Program-made: the position numbers and the translations under genes
Origin: Oscarella lobularis
Lineage: Eukaryota; Porifera; Homoscleromorpha; Homosclerophorida; Oscarellidae
Assembly (NCBI RefSeq): GCF_947507565.1
Contig: NC_089177.1
Location: 3,532,648-3,596,647, forward strand
Length of the DNA: 64,000 nucleotides
Direction of reading: 5' to 3'
In this document: positions 42,201 to 52,560 of the stretch, piece by piece
How the letters are laid out: each line of letters begins with the position of its first letter
Position numbering within the stretch: the first letter of the stretch is position 1
The notes under the pieces: model-generated
What the model was told of the DNA's origin: nothing
Database searches by the model: none
Seen by the model: only the letters and a program-made list of their open reading frames with translations

Positions 42201-43169
42201 ATGAACTGCTGCTCCCTTCTCGTCGGCATTGTCCTCTTCTTCGGCCTAGTGCCGTTGCAAGTTCGTTCAGGGTGAGTCGTATAAACGGAAGCGTCGACCG
42301 AGAAACGACTATTCTAACGTGAAAATTGCTATTGCAGAGTCGTGAAGTACTTGTGCATAGACGCGAACAACGGAGACGTACTCGACATAGACCCCGGATT
42401 TCCTCCTCAACCTGTTCCATTGATCGGAACGCAGTTCGTTGATCTCTCAGGACCTGGCCTAGATGACAACGACGAAATCCATCTCGACATGACGTGCACG
42501 TGGACCATAGAAGCGGATCCCAATCACGATATCTACGGATTCATAACGCATCATGACCTGCACTTTCCGCCCGGAGCCAACTGTGACTCTCACACCGAAA
42601 GTACCGAAATATTCAACGACGAAAACGGCGCATCAGAGAAATTGTGCGGCAATAGCCTTACGTTCAACGAACAATACATAGAAGTGCACGCCGACAAAGC
42701 AACGATCAAACTGACTGTTGGCAGTCAAACGTTCTCCCGAAGTCACAATATAATTTTGTGGCAAGAGCCGGCCGTATTAAAAAAACGCAGCGCTGACGTT
42801 GATCCCACCGTCGGCTCGAAACGAAGACTTCCCAAAAAATTAACGGTGAGCGAAGAGAAGGACCAGCAACGGAATCATTTCGGTGCTAATCATTTTTTTC
42901 CTGTGCAGGAATCCGAAATCATAGAAACGGCGAAATTCTTCGCGTTCGCCAACAACAAAAGGAAACTGTGCACTGACTGCGATCGAAGGCCATTCGTCGA
43001 GGACTACTGTATCTGTCAGAATTTCCTACAGGATCCATGCGAGATCAAGCCAACGGAAGCGCCCTCACAACAATCTGAAGAAGGAGACACTCTCGTCGAG
43101 GAACAATCGTCGCGCCGTCGTCGACGACGTCGACAGATCAGCCAATTGAAAAGCTCTCGTAGAGCCTGA
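42201..43169 (+). CDS. Secreted CUB-like protein with basic cleavage sites and Cys-rich tail (copy B)
   Basis: Exon 1 (42201-about 42271) encodes a signal peptide, MNCCSLLVGIVLFFGLVPLQ. Exon 2 encodes the CUB-like domain: VVKYLCIDANNGDVLDIDPG, LDMTCTWTIEADPNHDIYGF, SEKLCGNSLTFNEQYIEV. A dibasic site, LKKRSADV, follows. An in-frame 66 bp intron probably spans 42847-42908 (GTGAGC to TGTGCAG), although the frame stays open through it. The last exon has the Cys motif LCTDCDRRPFVEDYCICQN (C-x2-C-x9-C-x-C-x7-C) and a C-terminal poly-Arg block, SSRRRRRRRQ. The order of parts is the same as in copy A. The combination recalls proproteins whose CUB domain is removed to release a short Cys-rich factor, but no known growth factor fold is identified. 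Confidence 0.78.
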
Positions 43170-43432
43170 GACGAAGATTCAAAAACAAGGGCGTCGTCAT
43201 CGTGACACAGACATCAATTAACTCTTGTTGTTGTTCTTGTTGTTAATACTGTTAACGGGCATTTGTTGCATGAAAGAGGAGACCTTTTGGTGGTCTCCCA
43301 AGCGCCGTTTGTATAGCGTTTGCCGGTAGTGTGTACATAATTCTATTCAAATTTACAATTAGCACAAGATTGCTCTTGGACTAAGACGCGACCGCTCGAT
43401 CGATCATCCCGTGCAGTCAGAGAGTCTACTTC

Positions 43433-43999
43433 TCAAAAGTGAACGGCCGAGTAGGTGAGAATCCACACGACCTGCACGAAAGGGCGCGCGGGTAACTACT
43501 TGTAACAAGGGGCACGGTTTTCAAAAAAACGGAGAGACTGACCAAGAACATGGCGAAGGAAGTAAAAAGCCCCTCTTTTAGTAATTCGATCACGCCGCCG
43601 AATGCTTCGTCGTCTATGGACTGATAGGCCGTGCAGTAGAGATAGACGATGCCGGCGTTAATAGCCAAGAATCTTGGAGAATGAAAGGTGATACGGCGGC
43701 ACGGAGGCTCGAAAACGACTTACAATCCTAAGCCTAGAGCGCCGCTGAGTGGTACTAGGCCCCATGTAAGGCCGAGGAAGAGTGAAAGGCCTTGTCTTAG
43801 CCAGTATATGACGTCGAAGAACTCCTCCTATGATGGGGGATGGATGGGAAGGAAAGGGGTGGATTCCGATCTTCTCTCTCTTTGTCTCGGTTTCTCGTCG
43901 GTCTGTCTTAGAGCTTACCTTTCCTTCGTCGCCTTTCCATTCGGTTGATCGTGATAGCGCCTTTTGCCACAGTCGCATCGATGTCTTAGTCGCCGCCAT
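43433..43999 (-). CDS. RAB5IF: Rab5-interacting factor (small multi-pass ER/endosomal protein)
   Basis: RAB5IF is a short membrane protein reported to bind GTP-Rab5 and also to belong to an ER translocon-associated complex. The start at 43999 reads MAATKTSMRLWQKALSRS. The next exon reads EEFFDVIYWLRQGLSLFLGL and TWGLVPLSGALGLG (family DEFLDVIYWFRQ...LGVIWG). Then comes LFLAINAGIVYLYCTAYQSI and GGVIELLKEGLFTSFAMFLV (family ELTKEGFMTSFALFMV). The last exon gives VWILTYSAVHF with stop at 43433, matching the vertebrate IWIIFYTAIHY. Three membrane spans are visible. Its start codon lies only 20-45 bp from that of RABIF on the opposite strand. Confidence 0.93.
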
Positions 44000-44043
44000 A
44001 ACACGTTTTCTTTTGCACAATGCGCATGCTCGGTCGTCACGCG

Positions 44044-44627
44044 ATGAGCGAGTCTTTCTCGGCTGACTGCGTTTCGGATGGAAAGAACGCCAAGGCCATT
44101 GTCTGTCGAACGTGTGGTAGCAAGGTGTTGCGACCCCGACTGGCCACACTAGTCGACAAAGAGGTGAGCCCCCTCCGTCTCCCCTTGCGCGACGAAATCT
44201 CGCCCGGTGGTCGCGCGCGCTAATTGCCCGCCGAGTGCGCGAAAACAAATCGTTAGAGTCCCGCCGCTAACTGGATTCGACTGCTATCACAGGATCCTCC
44301 CCTACGTAGATCGATCTGCCGCCAACAACAAACAAATCGCGTGCGTCCGACGAGAGATCGGATGTCGGCGAGACGTTGACGCAGTTCTGGCTCGTCGACG
44401 ACATGTTTACATTCGAAAACGTCGGCTTCTCGAACACGGTTGGCGGCACGGTAAAATATCTGTGCTGCGCCGACTGCGAAATGGGGCCCATCGGTTGGCA
44501 CGACATCGGCGATAGAACGCGATATTACGTCGCCGTTCTTCGAGTGAACTACGTGTCGGACGGCGGGAGGGCAGCGGCGGGGGGAGGGGGGACGGAACAT
44601 GGGGGGTCAGGGTCGTTTGGCCATTAG
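44044..44627 (+). CDS. RABIF: RAB-interacting factor MSS4
   Basis: MSS4 is a zinc-binding chaperone/weak exchange factor for nucleotide-free exocytic Rab proteins. Exon 1 (MSESFSADCVSDGKNAKAIV) holds the first zinc pair, VCRTCGSKVLRPR. After an intron ending CTACGTAG (44311) the protein continues IDLPPTTNKSRASD, QFWLVDDMFTFENVGFSN and YLCCADCEMGPIGWHDIGDR (second zinc pair), then YYVAVLRVNYVSDG. The frame ends at 44627 with a Gly-rich extension not present in vertebrates. In-frame ATGs also occur at 44020 and 44026. I chose 44044 because the other two leave almost no room for a 5' UTR next to RAB5IF. Confidence 0.9.
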
Positions 44628-45157
44628 CTTGCTCTTTTTTCTAATTGGGTGTTTGCATATATACACACGTATCTTTTACCGGTGTATGCGTTTGCCCGTG
44701 AGAATGTTTCCTTTCCACTTCCGCTTGCGAGATGTTGACAGACGTTGGCGCGTTTCTCTCGTTTTTCCGCCACGTTATCTCGTTAGAGCTATCTAGTTTG
44801 AAAGGGGGGAAAGGGGAGAGACGCAAATATCGTCTGGACCCTGAGGGAAAAGAGGGGAAAGTTCCTAATTAGAAAACGACTTAAGTGCTCGCATCCGTTC
44901 CCTCCAGCCAATGAATAAAAATGCCGTGCGATGACGCCAATGCCGTTTGCTCTTGATTACTGGGAAGCTGATGGACGGATGCATCCTGCCGAGAGGATAT
45001 CTCCTGTCTCTCTGATAAAAATCGTTCGCGTGTCTATCCTGAAAGTGTCAACAAAACATTGCGTGGGCTAATGGTTTTGTCGATAACACGGTAGTTTCCC
45101 TTCCAGTCGGAAAAATTACAAAGCATGCCAATTTGCGGTGCGCACCAATTAGAAAAG
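44628..45157. other. Convergent intergenic interval RABIF / Kelch-b561
   Basis: Holds the 3' UTRs of two convergent genes. AATAAAAATG near 44912 could end RABIF. No frame here has protein-like features. Confidence 0.6.
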
Positions 45158-46822
45158 TCAGCAACCTTTACGAGTCGACTCAGCAGCGTAAACCGATTTT
45201 AACTTACGACAGTCTAGAACGAGAATGATTAGTATATAGAAGGCGAGCAGACCGAACCAAGTGGCCCAATAGGGGAGAGTGACGAGGCTTGCCAGAAGGC
45301 CTAAACTGACGTTCGTTACGGCCAGCAGCACTATGAGAATACCGACGGCAACGTGCACGCTTTTCCACAATCTGTAGATCCCATCTTGTTTGCCCCTTTT
45401 GTCAGTGCCGCCACCGGCGGCGGCGGCGACGGTGGCGGCGGCTTTTCTCGACGCCAATTTGATAAACCAAGCCACCGTCACCCAAATGATTTGACCTACT
45501 GTAAGTAGGTAGAGGGCAACGCCTAGGATGGCGTGAACAAATTGAAAATGACGACGGCGTCGGTCGGCTCGCGAATAGGAGACAATTGCCAAATAGAGAC
45601 CCGCCGAAGCGAGAAGCGTGACGGCACTCTGAAAGACGACGTGCACGATAAGAAAACGTTTTCTCGTCTCCTTTGACCTGTCGCGGTAACGAACGACGAT
45701 GATTGCAATTGGCATGAAAACGGCATAAGCGGCGAACATGAGAATGCCGTGCAGGTGAAAATAGGCGAGACCATTGGAACAAGATATGACGACTCGCTCA
45801 CGATCGTCATCGTCATCTTGACTCGGATCTCCGGTAAGCAGCCACACATCGCTACTTAGACCCTTTCCGTCTATTTCTCCACCAAAAACAATGACGCCAT
45901 AACCGCTGGCACTGACCATGGAGTGCCCCCCGCGCGCTGAAAGCCCCCCACGGGCCCTTTTACCAAACCAACCGCTCGGCTTGGAGGAGAGTTCTAACAA
46001 AGCCACTTCGTCGCCTGACGAATATTTCACCCCATTAAGCGACTGCTCACTCGCCTCGAGACCACCGTAGAGTACAGCGTAACCGTTTAGCACGGCCATA
46101 GCCGCGTCCATGCGTGGAGGAGAACAGCCTCCCACTCGATCCCACCGATCTCCAGTTAAAATCCACGAGTCGGCGGACGGACAGAAACCGACTTCGAGAC
46201 AGCCTCCGTGAATGAGAAGCGAATTATTTTTCACTATTGCGCTCGCCTGTCGACGACGTGGACGCGGCGAGGAGAAACTGGTGGCTTTGAGAAGCGATTC
46301 GTTTTCCGTTTCAAAGGCGAAAAATAGACGACCGTCGGCGTCGATTCCGCCCGACGAGTCGCACCGTTTTTCCTTCGTCGAATTCAATTTAATCCAATCA
46401 ATGCATTCCGTTTTTGGATTATATAGCGACGATAAATCGACGCGATATGCGTCGTCCGTTGCTAAGGTCGTCGTCGCGTCGCATCCGGTTGCTATGGTGA
46501 AAGTGTAGCTAGTTTCGTCGAGTCCGGAAACCGAAAGAAAAAGTGCAGGCGGAAAGGACGCGTTATGGCACGATGGATACTTCTTCCAGGCGTTTTTCTG
46601 CAAGTCAAAGGTCCAGAGATCGTTGCTCGTTGCCGAATTGGTCGCGTCGATGCCGCCGAAGACGATTAGACGTTTCGTTCGCGAATCGTACGCTGCTGCG
46701 GCGTTTTTTCGCGGTTCTGGCGCGCTCTTGTTTCCCTCGTGTAAAATACGAAATACTAAGGAGTCGTTCTGCGACGAGTCGACTACTATTACGGCTAGAA
46801 AAACGAGAAGCAGTCGCCGCAT
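45158..46822 (-). CDS. Kelch-repeat ectodomain fused to cytochrome b561-type membrane domain
   Basis: An intronless gene of 554 codons. The start at 46822 opens a signal peptide, MRRLLLVFLAVIVVDSS. Kelch repeats follow: KRLIVFGGIDATNS...NDLWTFDL (about 46590-46690), then SLLIHGGCLEVGF, YAVLYGGLEAS and GYGVIVFGGEIDGKG...DVWLL. The C-terminal half has six hydrophobic spans with histidines in the b561 arrangement: FHLHGILMFAAYAVF, FLIVHVVFQSAVTLLA, FQFVHAILGVALYLL and WKSVHVAVGILIVLLAV. These four His would bind two hemes. The protein would sit in the plasma or organelle membrane with the Kelch propeller outside and could carry electrons across the membrane. The substrate is unknown. An upstream in-frame extension to 47023 overlaps the neighbouring gene and lacks a signal peptide, so I reject it. 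Confidence 0.88.
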   Translation of the reverse strand: MRRLLLVFLAVIVVDSSQNDSLVFRILHEGNKSAPEPRKNAAAAYDSRTKRLIVFGGIDATNSATSNDLWTFDLQKNAWKKYPSCHNASFPPALFLSVSGLDETSYTFTIATGCDATTTLATDDAYRVDLSSLYNPKTECIDWIKLNSTKEKRCDSSGGIDADGRLFFAFETENESLLKATSFSSPRPRRRQASAIVKNNSLLIHGGCLEVGFCPSADSWILTGDRWDRVGGCSPPRMDAAMAVLNGYAVLYGGLEASEQSLNGVKYSSGDEVALLELSSKPSGWFGKRARGGLSARGGHSMVSASGYGVIVFGGEIDGKGLSSDVWLLTGDPSQDDDDDRERVVISCSNGLAYFHLHGILMFAAYAVFMPIAIIVVRYRDRSKETRKRFLIVHVVFQSAVTLLASAGLYLAIVSYSRADRRRRHFQFVHAILGVALYLLTVGQIIWVTVAWFIKLASRKAAATVAAAAGGGTDKRGKQDGIYRLWKSVHVAVGILIVLLAVTNVSLGLLASLVTLPYWATWFGLLAFYILIILVLDCRKLKSVYAAESTRKGC

Positions 46823-46911
46823 GGAAACGCATGGAAAATTTACTATAGCGCGCGCGGTAGACGTTTGTCTGTTCGTCGGAGCGTCGCCCGGATGTGGGAC
46901 GCCTTCCGAAA

Positions 46912-47745
46912 ATGGAAAAGATTGTCTTGCGCGAAGGCAAAGGTTTCGAGCAGGCAAACGAAGGCTCGTTCGTTTCTGTGATTGTAACACCGTACAAAAA
47001 GCTCGAAAACGAGCTAATTGCATGCGGCCCGAGCGAGGAAATGACGTTCACGTGCGGAGATCCGGACGAAGAGACGTTGCTCGCTCACTGGCTACACGAT
47101 TGCGTGCAGGAAATGCGACCGCACGAAATCGCTCGCTTTGTCGCGCCGAAAATCGTCGCCAACGTCGCGTCGCCGACAGACGCATTTGAAATCGAACTGA
47201 AATCAATGCGTCGCGACGATGACACGTGGCAATGGACGCGCGAGCAAAAAGTGCAACGAGCCGAAGAGCTAAAATCGCGCGGATCGACCTGTTTCAAATC
47301 GGGGCAAGTCGACTTGGCCGCTCGATATTTCAGTCGAAGTCTCGTTCATCTTATATCGACTGGCGAAGAGGGAATGGACGACGAATTGTTCGGCGTTCGC
47401 GAATCCTTACGCTGCACGTGCTATCTGAATTTATCGGCGTGCCAGCTCAAGTTCCAGCAGCCGGAACACGTTATAAGCAATTGCACTAAGGCATTGGCTA
47501 TCGACGAGGATAACATCAAAGGGCTCTTTCGAAGGGGTCAAGCCTATATGATGATTAATGACTTGACGTCGGCGAGAGACGACTTGACGAAGGCGCTTCG
47601 TTTCGAGCCCAATAATCGAGCCATCAAGAACCAAATCCAGCAACTCGAAACAAAGGAGAAAGAGCAAAGGGAAAAGTATAAGAAAGCTCTGGGGAAAATG
47701 TTTGGGGGTAGCGGCGACGGTAGTAGTGTACAGGAAAGAAAATAA
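46912..47745 (+). CDS. FKBPL: FKBP-like protein with TPR domain
   Basis: An intronless gene of 277 codons. The N-terminal half (MEKIVLREGKGFEQANEGSF, then EIARFVAPKIVANV) resembles a degenerate FKBP domain like those in FKBPL and FKBP4/5, and the usual proline-isomerase residues are not evident. The C-terminal half has three TPR units: EQKVQRAEELKSRGSTCFKS, RCTCYLNLSACQLKFQQPEH and DNIKGLFRRGQAYMMINDL. The TPR clamp residues for an HSP90 EEVD tail seem partly present. A basic helix ends the protein. The stop TAA (47743-47745) is inside AATAAA. It is divergent from the Kelch-b561 gene (89 bp between starts) and convergent with OXCT, whose stop is 15 bp away. Confidence 0.82.
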   Translation: MEKIVLREGKGFEQANEGSFVSVIVTPYKKLENELIACGPSEEMTFTCGDPDEETLLAHWLHDCVQEMRPHEIARFVAPKIVANVASPTDAFEIELKSMRRDDDTWQWTREQKVQRAEELKSRGSTCFKSGQVDLAARYFSRSLVHLISTGEEGMDDELFGVRESLRCTCYLNLSACQLKFQQPEHVISNCTKALAIDEDNIKGLFRRGQAYMMINDLTSARDDLTKALRFEPNNRAIKNQIQQLETKEKEQREKYKKALGKMFGGSGDGSSVQERK

Positions 47746-47760
47746 ACAAATAATTGGAGA

Positions 47761-49313
47761 TTAGATTCCGGGCATGGGCTTCAAAGTGGGCGACACTTGA
47801 AACGTGCACCCCGTCGCCTGTCTCACCTCGTCCAACGTGCATTCATCGTGGATTTCCACCAACGTGAGCCCCGATTTGGAATCGACGGCAAAGACGCCCA
47901 TATCCGTAATGATCTGATCGACGCAATTCTTCCCGGTCAGAGGCAGCGTGCACTCGCGTAAGATCTTGTGCTTTCCCCCCTTTGCCGTGTGCTCCATGGT
48001 GACGACCACTTTGGTGCCGGCACTTGCGACGAGATCCATTGCGCCGCCCATGCCCTTGACCAGTTTCCCGGGTATCATCCAATTGGCGAGGTCCCCGTGT
48101 TCGGACACCTGCATAGCGCCGAGTATCGTCAAATTGATGTGTCCGCCTCGAATCATCGCAAACGATTCGTCGCTCGCAAAAAAGGCGCTACCTGGAAGAA
48201 CGGTAACCGTTTCCTTACCCGCATTAATCAAATCCGGGTCCACATCGCTCTCCGCGGGAAACGGACCGAGACCGAGAATCCCGTTCTCGCTCTGCAGATG
48301 AACGGTCATTCCGGCCGGAATAAAATTGCTCGCCAACATGGGAATTCCGATGCCAAGATTGGCGTACATGCCGTCCTTGAACTCGAGTGCCGCGCGTCGA
48401 ATGATGCGTTCGCGCGTGCCGCCGCCGCCGACGGCGAGACTCGATTCCGGCTTGCGCGTCGTTCGTCGTTCAATGGGCTTCTCGAAGTGCGAGCCCTTGT
48501 AGACTCGATTCACGTAGACGCTCGGCACGTGAACGTCTTCGGGGGGAATCGCGCCCGCTTCGACGATCTCCTCCACTTCGGCGATGGTCACCTTTCCGGC
48601 GCGCGCGACCGGCGGGTTGAAATTGCGCGCCGATCGACGAAACGTCAGATTGCCCATTGGGTCCGATTTCCACGCTTTTACGAGAGCAAAATCGCCCGTG
48701 ATTGCCTCCTCCATGATGTAGTTGCGTCCGTTGAAAGTTTCGGAGCGACGCGGTTCGCTGGCAATGGCAATGTTTCCCGATTTATCGTAGCGTATGGGCG
48801 CGCCTCCCTTATGTATTAGAGTTCCATAGCCAGTGCTATAGTGAAGAAACACTTGTCCTCTATAGTTTTGTCTCATATTTCTTCTTACGCTGTCCAAAAG
48901 GCTGGAATTCCGGCTCCGCCGGCTCTCAGGCGTTCGGCGAGCGTTCCCTGCGGCGTGAGCTCGACTTCCAGTTCGCCGTTCAAATATTGTCGCTCGAATT
49001 CGGCGTTTTCGCCGACGTAAGACGACACCATGCGTTTTACTTGTCGATTGTTCAACAGCATGCCCAGACCGACGCCGTCGATTCCGGCGTTATTACTCAC
49101 CACCGTCAATCGTTTCGAACCGTTTCGAGCCAAGGCGGCGATCAGGTTCTCCGGATTGCCGCACAGGCCGAATCCGCCGACCAGAACGGTCGCGCCGTCC
49201 TTCACGTCCGCTACGGCGGCATCTGGAGAGTCGTATAACTTCGAACGGACGACGGAGGACGTGGAGAAGAGCGCGCGGCTCGTGGCGAAACGACGGAACG
49301 ATAGAAGAGCCAT
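47761..49313 (-). CDS. OXCT1: Succinyl-CoA:3-ketoacid CoA transferase, copy 1
   Basis: A mitochondrial enzyme of ketone-body use; it moves CoA from succinyl-CoA to acetoacetate. Two exons. The first (about 48891-49313) has an Arg/Ser-rich import peptide, [20 protein letters not shown], then [17 protein letters not shown] and [20 protein letters not shown]. The second starts at about 48831 with [17 protein letters not shown] and runs through [31 protein letters not shown] and [18 protein letters not shown]. The last of these contains the catalytic Glu of the SENG motif. The end is [10 protein letters not shown] with stop 47761-47763. Full length. Its start is only 99 bp from the stop of a second OXCT copy on the same strand. 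Confidence 0.94.
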
Positions 49314-49411
49314 AGTAAGAGAATTCCCGGATGCGTGCTACAAGTAGTTCTGAGCGCGCAAAAAGAATTGTGGTCTTTTGTATACTGAATGAATGTATGT
49401 CAGTTCTATTT

Positions 49412-51028
49412 CTATTCAATTGTAACCTGTGCCATTGGCTTCAAATCAGGTGATACGATGAAAGGAGCATCGGTCGCGGCTTTGACGTCATCCACGGACA
49501 ACCCGTCATAAACTTCCGTCAAAATCAAACCCTTTTTCTGATCGACGTCAAAAACGGCCATTTCGGTTATAATTTGATTAACGCATCGCTTTCCCGTGAG
49601 CGGTAATGAGCACCTTTCGACGATCTTTGCCTCGCCATTCTTCGTTTGATGTTGCATAGTAACAATAACCTTTGTACCGGCACCCGTACTTGAGACGAGA
49701 TCCATAGCTCCACCCATGCCCTTGACCAATTTCCCGGGCACCATCCAGTTGGCAATATCGCCGTAGCGCGACACCTGCATAGCGCCGAGCATGGTCACAT
49801 TGATGTGACCACCGCGGATCATTGCAAATGATTCGTCACTCGAGAAAAATGATCCACCGTCGAGAATTGTTACCGTTTCCTTGCCGGCGTTGATGAGCTC
49901 GGGATCGAGTTCTTCTTCGGTTGGAAACGGTCCCAATCCCATGAGACCGTTTTCGCCGTGCAAGTGAACCGTCATTCCGTTTGGAATGAAATTGCTTGCC
50001 AAGACGGGAATTCCAATTCCTAAGTTGACGTACATGCCATCGCGAAATTCGAGCACGGCTCGACGAACGATGCGTTCTCGCACGTCGCCGACGGCCGAAC
50101 GTGGACGATTTTCACCTTCCGATCGCACGGTTCGCTTTTCGATTCCCTTCTCAAAGTGCTCGCCTTTGAATATGCGATTGACGTAGATGCCGGACACGTG
50201 CACGTGCGCCGGATCGATTTCGCCCGCCGGAACGATTTCCTCCACTTCGGCAATTGTTATTTTTCCCGCTTTTGCCATGGGAGGATTGAAATTTCTCGCC
50301 GCCTTGCGAAACGTCAAGTTGCCGGCCGTATCGGCTTTCCACGCTTTTACTAGAGCAAAGTCGCCCTTGATCGCCTCCTCGAGAATGTAGTGACGTCCGC
50401 CAAATTCGCGAGATTCGTGTGGATGACTGATTTTCGACACGTGACCGTGTCCGTCATATCTAATCGGCTCTCCGCCTTCATGAACAAGAGTCCCATATCC
50501 GGTTGGAGTATAGAACGCTGGAATTCCTTAGGAAAAAAAAAGACCACCCCCAAAATCTAATTATACATCTCCTATTAATTATGATTTCTACATACCGGCT
50601 GCGGCAGCTCGTATTTTCTCAGCCAATGTTCCTTGCGGAAGCAATTCGACTTCCAAATCGCCCGCGAAATATTGTCGCGCCACTTCGGAATTTTCTCCGA
50701 CGTACGAAGCGACGGCTCGCTTAACGAGTCGTTTTTGAATGAGTTTGCCTAGACCTTTCGTTTCGGTGCCCGTGTCGTTGCTGACGATCGTCAGATCGCG
50801 TGCGCCGCGGCGTAGCACGGCGTCGATCAGGTTTTCCGGGATGCCGCACAGGCCGAAGCCGCCGACGAGCAGCGTCGCTTCGTCGCCGACGTCGAAGACC
50901 GCTTCGTCGGCCGTTTCGAAGAATCGTTTCGATGTGGAAGACGCTGCTCTCGCGCTCGCCGCCATTTCATAGGCGGATCGACTTTGGAATGCAGTTGCAC
51001 AGCGCGACAGAAGGGATCGCAACGCCAT
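49412..51028 (-). CDS. OXCT1: Succinyl-CoA:3-ketoacid CoA transferase, copy 2
   Basis: A paralog of the neighbouring gene with the same two-exon layout and the same intron position (AG before [12 protein letters not shown]). The start at 51028 gives an import peptide, [20 protein letters not shown]. The CoA-transferase motifs are [48 protein letters not shown] and [18 protein letters not shown]. The catalytic ENG glutamate is kept, but the preceding residue is Gly instead of Ser. Stop at 49412. The AFYTPTGYG part is identical to vertebrates, while copy 1 has AFWTATGYG. Both look functional. Confidence 0.94.
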
Positions 51029-51158
51029 AGAAGCGCGAAATCACCGAAATGTGTAGGATGGAGCTGGCTATCGCCGATTTGTACCGGTTGATACGTAGGT
51101 CCCGGATAAAACAAGCGTCATATTCTGCGCCATATATGGTTGTCAGCACTAAAATCTT

Positions 51159-52487
51159 TTACCAAACGTAGCACTGTTCGAATGACGATTTTACGTTTTC
51201 GCCCGTAAATATAGGACTGTATCGATAAATCAGATACTTGTCCTCCTCCTCGCTGGTGGAGAAGTGATTGTCATTCATTCGAGCTGGTGAAAACAAAAAA
51301 CGACTAGACGCAAAAAATTCTCTTTCAACGCGCGGGTCTCACCCTGGGAAACAAAAAAATTGGCCATGTACTGAGTAACGAGCACGGCATTGCTTGAATG
51401 ATTGATTCCTTCTGACGCGATCCATTCAAAGATGTTCTTCTCCGGATGCCACTGAACCCCATAAATAGGGTATTTGTATGCTATTATAAATAGAAATACA
51501 GTAGCTTGAGATGATCACGGTACATGTAGATACCTTCCATTGTAGAGACAAACGAACGACCTTTACGATCTTTATTTACTGACAAAACTTTATAGAAATT
51601 GTTCAGCGCCACCGTTTCCGAGAAATTCTACGTAGATAATGTTAGATACACATGTATTTACGTGACTCCTACCGTGGGGCTGACTGCCTTCACATGATTG
51701 TTCATTGTAACATTATCATTGCGAAGAATTTGAATTATTTTGGAAGGACAGTCTTTAAACATTCGGCTCTGCTCAAAATCTAGAGAAAGTTCTCACTAAA
51801 TAAAGCATGGCCACGCGTCTATCTATTGACCTTCAGTGAACTGCAAAGGAATGCTATAGTTTTCTGCATCAACTTCATACAGTACGTTTTCATCGGCAGT
51901 GATAACGTTAAGTGCTTCAAAGCCAAGACAAGTGCCCCAAACAGGCCACACTTGGCCCGAGTCAGTAGCCTATGATTTAATAGAAGCAGAGCGGTCTTAC
52001 TGCGAGTTATCCTTGCAATTACATTAATGGAGTGCTGGTAAACTTGCTTAGCAATCTCAAAATATCTAGAAGTGACCAAATTTTGTCCGCCACCCGGAAA
52101 AAGAACTCTACAAAAATTAGTAGAAATTTTTATTCAAAATGTACTCGTGAAAAATTACCCATTTATTGACGACAAAACTGTGCTCAATTCCTCCGACGTC
52201 CAATTTAACCTAGAAATTGAAATCGAAAAAACATCGTGGGCAACATGTCGCGTTTTACATAATAGGTACAACGCGAGCTCCAGCCGATTCGATGTATTTG
52301 ACATAGGAGGCGGCCAAATAGAATTGGTGTCCAGGAAAGCGGGTAGTCGTCTCGGTCAGAAGTCCTAGAGAACTCGTTCAAACTCGCACGCTAAGGCGTG
52401 ACTACGCACACCAATAATAGGCCGATTATTGAGCGACTCGCTTAGAGATATCAGCGAGGAAGCGAGAACAAAAGCAAGTCTCCACAT
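51159..52487 (-). CDS. GGH: Gamma-glutamyl hydrolase
   Basis: A lysosomal/secreted class I glutamine amidotransferase-like hydrolase that shortens folylpolyglutamates. The start at 52487 gives a signal peptide, [18 protein letters not shown], then NNRPIIG. After a 47 bp intron the protein continues [20 protein letters not shown] and [14 protein letters not shown]. Next come [19 protein letters not shown] and the nucleophile motif [14 protein letters not shown] (active Cys). [19 protein letters not shown] holds the catalytic His. The end, [20 protein letters not shown] then QCYVW, matches the vertebrate C-terminus; stop at 51159. About seven exons. Divergent from peflin, 73 bp between start codons. 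Confidence 0.94.
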
Positions 52488-52560
52488 TGTTATGTCATGT
52501 GACTCCAAAGCGTCCGGGAGTTCGAGTTGTGGAACTGCGAAGTCAGCTTCTTGTAGCAGC

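Noticed and set aside
45158-47023. Longer N-terminus of the Kelch-b561 protein starting at 47023
   Set aside because: The added residues are Arg/Ser-rich, overlap the FKBPL coding region antisense, and would bury the clear signal peptide at 46822.
46623-47189. Long + strand open frame antisense to the Kelch-b561 start and overlapping FKBPL
   Set aside because: It is the shadow of two real genes: composition is Arg/Ser-rich and no motif is visible.
47968-48819. 283-codon + strand open frame antisense to OXCT copy 1
   Set aside because: Antisense to a fully conserved enzyme; its sequence is rich in His and Arg and follows from the codon pattern of the other strand.
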